Assembly (NCBI GenBank): GCA_002299465.1
Contig: DBNX01000027.1
Location: 1 to 35,074, forward strand
Length of the DNA stretch: 35,074 nucleotides
Origin: Patescibacteria group bacterium UBA661
GTDB lineage: Bacteria; Patescibacteriota; Minisyncoccia; Phycocordibacterales; UBA918
Direction: 5' to 3'
The notes beneath the pieces were generated by a model, which was not told the origin of the DNA, ran no database searches, and saw only the letters and a list, made by a program, of their open reading frames with translations. A program made the position numbers and the translations under genes. Of this stretch, positions 28,882 to 35,074 are shown piece after piece; position 1 is the first letter of the stretch, and each line of letters opens with the position of its first letter.

Positions 28882-30015
28882 TTATTCGTAATAGCGCTTC
28901 CCCTTCAATTTATCAGGCAAGAAAGAAGTGTCGGGTGGGTACATTTCATAACCAGCACCGTAACCAGCTTCTTTCATTAACTTGGTTGTCGCATTACGTA
29001 ACGAAAGTGGGATCGGCAAGTTGCCATACTGGCGGACATCAGCTTCGGCAGCGCGAAGTGCGTTGTAAGCACGACGGTCTTTTTTGGCAACTGCCAGATA
29101 AACAGTACCGTGAGCAAGATTAATAGCACACTCTGGGTAACCAATCATCTCAACGGCTCGAAAAACTTCGTTGGCAACCACCAAAGCCGTTGGTTGTGCC
29201 GTACCCACATCTTCACTGGCGAAAATTACCATTCGCCGCGCAATAAATTTTGGATCCTCACCCGCCGCCACCATTCGAGCCAGATAATACAGCGCGGCAT
29301 TAACATCACTAGCCCGTAAACTCTTGATAAAAGCACTGCTAGTCACGTAATGTTCTTCACCCTGAGCATCGTAACGAAGGGTTTGATTTTGAATTGATGC
29401 CATTAAATTAGCAACCGAAAGTTCTCCGTATAAAGACTGAGTCATCTCTAAACAGGTTAAAGCTTGTCTGGCATCGCCATTTGCCATTTTGATTAAGAAA
29501 TCTTTGGCATCTTGGGTTAAAGTAAAGCCTGCCCGCTCAATAATTTTGGCAATTTCTGATTCGTCCAACTCCTTAAGAATAAAAACTCGGCAACGAGACA
29601 GCAGGGCTGAAATCACCTCAAAACTCGGATTTTCTGTAGTGGCTCCAATTAAGGTCAGCTCCCCACTTTCTACGTACGGCAAAAGATAGTCTTGCTGGGC
29701 TTTATTGAAACGATGTATCTCATCCAGAAAAAGTAGTTTGGGTTGATTGGTTTTAGTGTCAAGAATTTTTTTTATGTCTGACTTGCCAGCTCTCACGGCT
29801 GATAATTCGTAGAATGATGCCTTTAGAGCTTTAGCGTAAATCCGCGCCAAGGTCGTCTTACCCACTCCAGGCGGACCCCAGAGAATGAAAGAAAAAAGGT
29901 GTTGTTTTTCAATCGCTTCGAATAACGGTTTACCAACACCAACTAAATGTGTCTGTCCGATGTAGTCAGCTAGTGTTGCTGGTCGGATTTCGTCAGCGAG
30001 TGGTATTTTGTTCAT
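28882..30015 (-). CDS. rarA: Replication-associated recombination protein A (AAA+ ATPase)
   Basis: A 377-aa protein of the RarA/MgsA/Mgs1 family, which acts at stalled replication forks with single-strand binding protein. Seen: the N-terminal RPATLADYIGQTHLVG near residue 12, Walker A WGPPGVGKTTLARIY near 46, Walker B LLFLDEIHRFNKAQQDYLL near 93, sensor 1 LIGATTENPSFEV near 120, and the C-terminal tetramerisation part with IFASEDVGTAQPTALVVA near 267 and the family end YMYPPDTSFLP-type segment (YEMYPPDTSFLPDKLKGKRYYE). Normal families are about 430 aa; this one lacks some N-terminal residues. It has its own promoter and should have a leader of only about 5 nt. Confidence 0.94.
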   Translation of the reverse strand: MNKIPLADEIRPATLADYIGQTHLVGVGKPLFEAIEKQHLFSFILWGPPGVGKTTLARIYAKALKASFYELSAVRAGKSDIKKILDTKTNQPKLLFLDEIHRFNKAQQDYLLPYVESGELTLIGATTENPSFEVISALLSRCRVFILKELDESEIAKIIERAGFTLTQDAKDFLIKMANGDARQALTCLEMTQSLYGELSVANLMASIQNQTLRYDAQGEEHYVTSSAFIKSLRASDVNAALYYLARMVAAGEDPKFIARRMVIFASEDVGTAQPTALVVANEVFRAVEMIGYPECAINLAHGTVYLAVAKKDRRAYNALRAAEADVRQYGNLPIPLSLRNATTKLMKEAGYGAGYEMYPPDTSFLPDKLKGKRYYE

Positions 30016-30027
30016 AGTGTCTCATTT

Positions 30028-30056
30028 ATCATACTCTTGTGTGGGGAGAGTGCCAA
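30028..30056 (-). promoter_or_regulatory. Promoter of rarA
   Basis: TTGGCA (30051-30056), 17-nt spacer, TATGAT (30028-30033) on the minus strand, ending 12 nt before ATG 30015. Confidence 0.65.
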
Positions 30057-30064
30057 ATTTGGTT

Positions 30065-30109
30065 GCAACACAAAGGGGCGCCAGCTACGCTGGCGCCCCT
30101 TTGTGTTGC
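30065..30109. repeat. 21-bp perfect palindrome, TAC loop, between clpB and rarA
   Basis: Arm 30065-30085 is the exact reverse complement of 30089-30109. It lies 21 nt after the clpB stop and 8 nt before the rarA -35. The stem is very GC-rich near the loop (GGGGCGCCAGC), but no U tract follows on either strand. It may still stop transcription of clpB. Confidence 0.85.
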
Positions 30110-30130
30110 CTCACAACCACTCCTCAAACC

Positions 30131-32821
30131 CTACACCACCGCCGCCTCTTTCGTCTTTCCTACTTTTTCCGTTTTCGTTAACGTTCGCTTCTTGCTGTCA
30201 AAAACTAACTCTCCTTTCTTCAAAGAAACCACCACTGTACCTCGCTGCAACATCCCCTCACCCACCATCATATTGGCAACGGGTGTGAGAATCTTGCTCT
30301 GAATTACACGTTTTAGCGGTCGCGCCCCAAACTTCGGATCATATCCTTCTTTTGCCAAATATTCGAGGACCTCCTCTTCTACAACGAGAGTAATGTCTTT
30401 TTTAGCGAGCCGTCTTTTCACATCTTCAATTTGTAGACCAACAATACTGTGTATCGTCTCCCGGGAGAGAATGTCGAAAATAACAATCTCATCTAAGCGG
30501 TTTATAAACTCGGGTCGGAAAAACAGCTTCAGACTTTCCATTACTTTATCTTTGGCTTGTGCATACTGTGCCACATCACCCTTATCAGTAGCAAAACCAA
30601 AATTAGACATACGGTCTATGTGTTCGGCACCAATGTTAGAAGTTAGAATTATTAAGGTGTTGCGGAAATTTACCTTGCGACCCTTGGCGTCAGTAAGGTG
30701 ACCAGAGTCAAGTACCTGCAAGAGGATGTTAAACACTTCCGGATGCGCCTTCTCAATCTCATCCAGCAAAATCACTGAATACGGACGATGCCGCACTCGC
30801 TCCGTAATCGAACCACCCTCCTCGTGTCCAACGTACCCAGGCGGCGAACCAATAATTTTAGAAACGGAGTGTTTTTCCATAAACTCCGACATATCAATAC
30901 GCAACAAGGCGTCAGGATCATTAAACATAAACTCCGCCAAAGCGCGCGACAACTCGGTTTTACCAACTCCCGTTGGTCCCAAAAACAGAAACGAACCAAT
31001 CGGTCGATTCGGGTCCGCGATTCCCGCTCGGGAACGCTTTATGGCATCAGCCACCAGCTTGATGACATGATCTTGCCCAACTACTTTTTCACGCAACACT
31101 TCTTCCATGCGAGCTAGTTTTTTAGCTTCCGCCTCGAGCATCCGAGAGACTGGCACACCGGTCCAGCGCGATACGACCAGTGCCACATCTTCTTCTGTTA
31201 CCTCCTCTTTGAGGAGTCGCCGACTGCGTTGCAATTTTTTAAGACGTTTCATCTTTTCATCAAGACTCTTTTGCGTTTTGGGAATTAAGTCGTAACGGAT
31301 TTCTGCGGCTCGTGCCAAATCAGCCATCGCTTCTGTATTTTCCGCCTCCACCCGAAGTTCTTCCAACTGTCTTTTTAGCACCCCAATCTCAGCCAACGCC
31401 ACTTTCTCATTCTGCCACTTTGATTCCAAAGCGGAGGTTTTTTCTCGCAACTCAGCAATTTCACGTTCAATCTCATTTAGACGGTCTTTAATTTTTTTCT
31501 TATTCTCCGAAACTTCCAGCTCTTTTTTAAGAGCCTCCCGCTCAATTTCTAGACGCCGAATTTGCCTGTCTGCAATTACTAATTCTTCCGGCTTATTTTC
31601 TAGTGAGATACGCAAGGCAGAAGCTGCTTCATCAATTAAATCCACTGCCTTATCAGGCAGAAAACGGTCGGTGATGTAGCGGGAAGATAGGTTGACAGCG
31701 GAAACGATAGCATCGTCGGTAATACGGACGCCGTGGAATAACTCGTATTTTTCAGACAAACCACGCAAAATAGCAATGGTGTCTTCTGGTGACGGTTCGT
31801 TTACAAAGACGGGTTGAAAGCGGCGGGTCAGGGCTGGGTCTCGCTCAATGTGTTTTTGGTATTCTTTAAGAGTGGTCGCTCCAATAACGCGAATCTCGCC
31901 GCGCGCTAAAGCTGGCTTTAGCATATTTGATGCGTCCATCGAACCCTCCGCCTGACCAGCGCCAACAATCGTATGTAACTCGTCAATAAATAAAATGATT
32001 CGTCCCGCCGAACTTTCCACCTCCTTCATCACTGTCTTGAGCCGTTCTTCAAATTCACCACGAAACTTTGTTCCAGCTACTAGCAAGCCCAGATCAAGAG
32101 ACAAAATTTCTTTTTCTTTGACTGACTCCGGCACTTGCCCTAAGGCAATTAGTTGCGCCAAGCCCTCAGCAATGGCGGTCTTACCCACACCCGCTTCACC
32201 GATAAGGACTGGGTTGTTTTTAGTTCGTCGTGACAATATCTGGATGACTCTTTGAATCTCAACATCACGACCAATCACTGGGTCTAGCTTATTTTCTTGT
32301 GCGTACTTGGTGAGATTGCGTGTGTACTTGTTTAGGGATCGGTATTTTTTGGGTGTCTGAACATCGGAAACACTATTCTCACGAATTTCTTTAATGGTCT
32401 GCAAGACTTTTTCTTTTTCAATACCCATTCGTTGCAAAATCTGATTAGCCGGACCAGGATGTTCAAGGACCGCCATAAACAAATGCTCCACCCCGACATA
32501 CGCATCGCTCATCTGTTCAGCAAACCGACCCGAGTGTTCGATCGCCTTCGCTAATTCAGGCGTCAGGTACAACTGATACGATGGGGTTACAGTTGTCTGC
32601 ATTTCCGCCACTTCCAGTGCTTCAAGCAATAAATCTGTAAAAACGATCACATCAATATCGAGCCGATCTAAAATCGATATCACAGTACTTTCGTCTTGCA
32701 TCGCTAACGCGGTCAATAGGTGCACGGGATTGACGTGGTTTTGACCACGCTCAATCGCCAACTCGTGTGCTTTGCGAATAGCTTCTTTGGCTTTTGATGT
32801 AAAATTTTGAAAATTAGGCAT
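30131..32821 (-). CDS. clpB: ATP-dependent disaggregase ClpB
   Basis: An 896-aa Hsp100 chaperone from ATG 32821 (an upstream in-frame start at 32854 would overlap the promoter). Seen: N domain with two Clp repeats (residues about 1-145), first AAA+ module with Walker A GEAGVGKTAIAEGLA near 210 and FIDELHTIVGAGQAEG near 280, a long middle coiled coil (about 405-525, ENKPEELVIADRQIRRLEIE and on), second AAA+ module with Walker A GPTGVGKTELSRAL near 620 and conserved GYVGHEEGG and LDEIEKAHPEV. The full-length middle domain points to ClpB rather than ClpC; no ClpP-binding tripeptide was identified. It rescues aggregated proteins with DnaK. Basic C-terminal tail (KKRTLTKTEKVGKTKEA) is atypical. 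Confidence 0.93.
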   Translation of the reverse strand: MPNFQNFTSKAKEAIRKAHELAIERGQNHVNPVHLLTALAMQDESTVISILDRLDIDVIVFTDLLLEALEVAEMQTTVTPSYQLYLTPELAKAIEHSGRFAEQMSDAYVGVEHLFMAVLEHPGPANQILQRMGIEKEKVLQTIKEIRENSVSDVQTPKKYRSLNKYTRNLTKYAQENKLDPVIGRDVEIQRVIQILSRRTKNNPVLIGEAGVGKTAIAEGLAQLIALGQVPESVKEKEILSLDLGLLVAGTKFRGEFEERLKTVMKEVESSAGRIILFIDELHTIVGAGQAEGSMDASNMLKPALARGEIRVIGATTLKEYQKHIERDPALTRRFQPVFVNEPSPEDTIAILRGLSEKYELFHGVRITDDAIVSAVNLSSRYITDRFLPDKAVDLIDEAASALRISLENKPEELVIADRQIRRLEIEREALKKELEVSENKKKIKDRLNEIEREIAELREKTSALESKWQNEKVALAEIGVLKRQLEELRVEAENTEAMADLARAAEIRYDLIPKTQKSLDEKMKRLKKLQRSRRLLKEEVTEEDVALVVSRWTGVPVSRMLEAEAKKLARMEEVLREKVVGQDHVIKLVADAIKRSRAGIADPNRPIGSFLFLGPTGVGKTELSRALAEFMFNDPDALLRIDMSEFMEKHSVSKIIGSPPGYVGHEEGGSITERVRHRPYSVILLDEIEKAHPEVFNILLQVLDSGHLTDAKGRKVNFRNTLIILTSNIGAEHIDRMSNFGFATDKGDVAQYAQAKDKVMESLKLFFRPEFINRLDEIVIFDILSRETIHSIVGLQIEDVKRRLAKKDITLVVEEEVLEYLAKEGYDPKFGARPLKRVIQSKILTPVANMMVGEGMLQRGTVVVSLKKGELVFDSKKRTLTKTEKVGKTKEAAVV

Positions 32822-32842
32822 AGATAAGTTTAGACAAGATTT

Positions 32843-32848
32843 ATTATA
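32843..32848 (-). promoter_or_regulatory. -10 box of clpB
   Basis: TATAAT on the minus strand, 21 nt before ATG 32821. No good -35; no CIRCE or other heat-shock element was seen. Confidence 0.45.
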
Positions 32849-32941
32849 CGTCACGCCCTCAGAAATCGGATATCAGCCACTGCTTAAGCATCTTCGGACA
32901 ACAACCAAACGCGAACGTAATACTATATTGCAATATGAAAA

Positions 32942-34147
32942 CTATTTAGTCAAACTTTGCATTTGCGCGTTTAAACGAGCGAGTTCCGCAAAAACATACT
33001 TCAGTTCTTCGACATTAGAGTGTTCTCCTAGCGTTAATCTAATGGTGCTTTTAGCTAAGTCGACATTCTTTGTGCAAGCTAATACCACGCCACTAATTCC
33101 CCCGCCAGCGCCAGCACAAGCGCTTTTAGTGCTGGCGGCTACGCCACACTTATCAAGCCAAACCACCGCATACTCCGTATCCATTCCTGGTAAAGAAAAA
33201 TTTATGTTGTTGGCTACTCTAGTCTCACCCGTTGCGCCGTTTAGGACCGCGGTCGGTAAAATGTTGGCTAGCTCAACTAACCCCTGGTCTCTGACTTTCA
33301 TTACCGGCTCTTGTCGTGCTTGGTATTTTTTTTGGGCTTCAAAGATGGCCACTCCCGCCCCGACGATACCAGCCACATTTTCCGTGCCCGGACGCAATCC
33401 CCGCTCTTGCCCGCCGCCAAAATTTATCGGCGCTAGAGCGGCTGGTAACCGAGCAAACAGCACACCCACTCCTTTTGGTCCACCACACTTCCCAGCGTCC
33501 AAAGTCATTGTATCCACACCCAATTGGGGCAAATAACACGAGTTCCAGAGTGGCGCCTGCGCAGCATCCAGGTGGACTTGAATTTTGGTGCCTAGAACAG
33601 ATTCCTGATTCCTGATTATCCGCACTAAAGTTGACACTGGTTGGATAGTGCCAATTTCACTATTGATGTAGGAGAAAGCCACCAGCACCGTCCGTTCTGA
33701 GATTAGCTTATCGAGTTCGGAGCGGACAATAAAACCTCGCTCATCAACTGGCACCAAGCCCACCGATACCCCTCTTTTTTTCAAAATTGGAACTAACGAC
33801 AGGAGTGATGGGTGTTCAATTTCAGTCAGCAAGACTTCCATGGCTTCATAAGAACGACCGTTATTATGGAGCATTTGTAAATAACCCAATATCGCCAAAT
33901 TATTACTTTCCGTTCCCGAAGCAGTGAAATACAACTGCTCAGTCCGACCTCCCAAAACTCGGGCGGTTTTGGTACGCGCTTCTTCCACCGCCGCCCGGGC
34001 CGTGCGTCCCTCTGCATGCAAGGCGCTAGCATTACCGTAGTGAGTGGTGAGATACGGCAACATTGCCTCCCAAACCAAGGGCGTGAGTGGAGTGGCAGCC
34101 GCGTAATCCAAATAAATACGCGTCCTGTTGGAGTCGGTTTCAGACAT
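32942..34147 (-). CDS. Cysteine desulfurase, NifS/IscS family
   Basis: A 401-aa PLP enzyme that takes sulfur from cysteine for Fe-S clusters or tRNA thiolation. Seen: YLDYAAATPLTPLVWEAM near residue 12, SGTESNNLAILGYL near 76, HLDAAQAPLWN near 192 (the Asp/Gln that hold PLP), the PLP lysine in LDAGKCGGPKGVG near 219, LRPGTENVAGIVG near 251, and the sulfur-carrying Cys in STKSACAGAGGG near 343. The usual S-x-H-K before GPKG is here D-A-G-K, so the His next to the lysine is replaced by Gly. No IscU, SufU or tRNA thiolase gene is adjacent, so the sulfur acceptor is unknown. Confidence 0.9.
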   Translation of the reverse strand: MSETDSNRTRIYLDYAAATPLTPLVWEAMLPYLTTHYGNASALHAEGRTARAAVEEARTKTARVLGGRTEQLYFTASGTESNNLAILGYLQMLHNNGRSYEAMEVLLTEIEHPSLLSLVPILKKRGVSVGLVPVDERGFIVRSELDKLISERTVLVAFSYINSEIGTIQPVSTLVRIIRNQESVLGTKIQVHLDAAQAPLWNSCYLPQLGVDTMTLDAGKCGGPKGVGVLFARLPAALAPINFGGGQERGLRPGTENVAGIVGAGVAIFEAQKKYQARQEPVMKVRDQGLVELANILPTAVLNGATGETRVANNINFSLPGMDTEYAVVWLDKCGVAASTKSACAGAGGGISGVVLACTKNVDLAKSTIRLTLGEHSNVEELKYVFAELARLNAQMQSLTK

Positions 34148-34192
34148 AACTTAGAGCAAATCATGACATAGGGTGTAAATTATGTAAATCTT

Positions 34193-34201
34193 TGCTATAC
34201 T
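34193..34201 (+). promoter_or_regulatory. Extended -10 promoter of infB
   Basis: TGC-TATACT, giving a leader of about 50 nt before ATG 34260. The -35 region is poor. Confidence 0.55.
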
Positions 34202-34259
34202 CTCCCTACTAATTTTAGTGCCTCGCCATTTTAGGCGTCTTTAACTGACTTGCGTCAAT

Positions 34260-35074
34260 ATGAAAAAAAATAAAACAACAATCACCACCCTTGTAAAGCG
34301 ACCACCGGTCGTGGTTGTGATGGGTCATATTGATCACGGTAAATCTAGTCTTCTTGACTACATCAGAAAAAGTAATTCCGTCGCTACTGAAACCGGTGGC
34401 ATCACCCAACACCTTTCAGCGTATGTCGCCAGTCACACCACGCGAGACGGTCAAGTTGAAAGTATTACTTTTCTTGACACCCCCGGACACGAAGCCTTCC
34501 AAAAAATGCGCCTACGCGGAGCGGATGTTGCTGATATCGCTATTTTGGTTGTCTCCGCCGAAGACGGAGTCAAGCCACAAACCCTAGAAGCCTTAAAATC
34601 AATTACCCAAGCCAACATTCCTTACATTGTCGCTATCAACAAAATCGACAAGCCTACCGCTGACATTCCGCGCACTCAAGCCAGTCTTATTGAAAATGAA
34701 ATTTATATTGAAGGTATGGGTGGTGATATTCCTTGGGTTGGTATCTCAGCCAAGACGGGAGCTGGTGTAAGTGAACTACTAGATTTGGTGGTATTGACAG
34801 CCGACTTGGCAGAACTCACAGGAGATCCGAGTGTTCCTGCTACTGGGCGTGTCATAGAGGCAAAACTCGATGCCAAACGCGGCAACACCGCCACCCTGCT
34901 CATTGCTGATGGCACACTTCGTAGTGGTGATTTTATCGTCACCGGCACGGCTTTTGCGCCAGTGCGAATTATGGAAAATTATCTGGGTAAAGCCATCAAA
35001 GAAGCTTCCTTGGCTACTCCTGTCGGAATTGTTGGTTTCTCTGAAACCCCCAAAATCGGTGAATCATTCCAAAC
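34260..35074 (+). CDS. infB: Translation initiation factor IF-2 (partial, runs off the window)
   Basis: 271 codons are present and the frame is open at the right edge. It is the GTPase that places initiator fMet-tRNA on the ribosome. Seen: G1 GHIDHGKSSLLDYI near residue 23, G2 ETGGITQHLSAY near 45, G3 DTPGHEAFQKMR near 75, G4 NKIDKP near 129 and G5 SAKTGAGVSELL near 163, then the start of domain II (VIEAKLDAKRGNTATLLIADGTLRSGD). Only about 18 basic residues precede the G domain, so the long N-terminal region of typical IF-2 is absent. The ATG at 34260 has no Shine-Dalgarno sequence. No nusA or rbfA gene is next to it on the left. Confidence 0.95.
   Translation, partial: MKKNKTTITTLVKRPPVVVVMGHIDHGKSSLLDYIRKSNSVATETGGITQHLSAYVASHTTRDGQVESITFLDTPGHEAFQKMRLRGADVADIAILVVSAEDGVKPQTLEALKSITQANIPYIVAINKIDKPTADIPRTQASLIENEIYIEGMGGDIPWVGISAKTGAGVSELLDLVVLTADLAELTGDPSVPATGRVIEAKLDAKRGNTATLLIADGTLRSGDFIVTGTAFAPVRIMENYLGKAIKEASLATPVGIVGFSETPKIGESFQ

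Noticed and set aside
33103..33130. Inverted repeat CGCCAGCAC/GTGCTGGCG in the cysteine desulfurase gene
   Set aside because: The arms are only 9 bp with an 11-nt loop and encode the conserved Cys loop with repeated Ala/Gly codons; chance is sufficient.

Overview
The window looks like chromosomal DNA of a Candidatus Patescibacteria (CPR) bacterium, most likely in the Parcubacteria/Paceibacteria. The grounds are indirect. DnaX is short and lacks the zinc-knuckle cysteines. IF-2 starts almost directly at its G domain. The Rel protein ends after TGS. Two small pilin-like proteins share a GLVPC-x-G-x-DCTMC motif. Informational genes are scattered singly rather than in classical operons. TGA, TAA and TAG all act as stops (code 11). 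There is no rRNA, CRISPR array, transposase or phage module.

Layout. 1-5.9 kb (mostly minus strand): DEDDy exonuclease, YHYH-domain membrane protein, ATP-grasp enzyme, DsbA-like thiol protein, a SAM methyltransferase (plus strand) and two unrecognised membrane-anchored proteins. 6.0-8.9 kb: an accessory stretch with a small unknown protein, a GC-rich PEP-CTERM exoprotein, a broken ORF, an alpha/beta hydrolase, and tRNA-Gln with a truncated second copy. 9.0-15.8 kb (minus): histidine phosphatase, dnaX, D-Ala-D-Ala carboxypeptidase, two small membrane/basic proteins, Dus, FtsQ-like protein, serS. 15.9-17.6 kb: EAL phosphodiesterase and a GNAT/FeeM-like acyltransferase. 17.7-22.6 kb (plus): dprA, topA, rel. 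22.6-26.8 kb: parB (minus), tRNA-Leu, miaA, tRNA-Trp, then two pilin-like genes (minus), one fused to an M15 peptidase. 26.9-28.8 kb: tRNA-Tyr, a 412-nt structured spacer, two small accessory proteins and a lipoprotein. 28.9-35.1 kb: rarA, clpB, a cysteine desulfurase, and infB running off the right edge.

Two styles of gene start are visible. About ten genes, most of them housekeeping (dnaX, dus, ftsQ, dprA, rel, parB, dsbA and others), have a -10 box, usually extended (TGN), ending only 6-8 nt before the start codon and no Shine-Dalgarno, so their mRNAs should be leaderless. Seven accessory genes (6004-6396, PEP-CTERM, EAL, acyltransferase, 27391, 27941 and the lipoprotein) instead have Shine-Dalgarno sequences, strong in most cases, and usually their own hairpin terminator.

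Other points: miaA lies between tRNA-Leu(CAA) and tRNA-Trp(CCA), with tRNA-Tyr(GTA) nearby, and all three carry the A36-A37-A38 signature of MiaA substrates. Two tRNA genes are accompanied by partial copies of themselves joined to short palindromes. Near-perfect 20-21 bp palindromes with 3-nt loops lie inside the methyltransferase gene and between clpB and rarA. All calls come from reading the sequence; no database search was possible.
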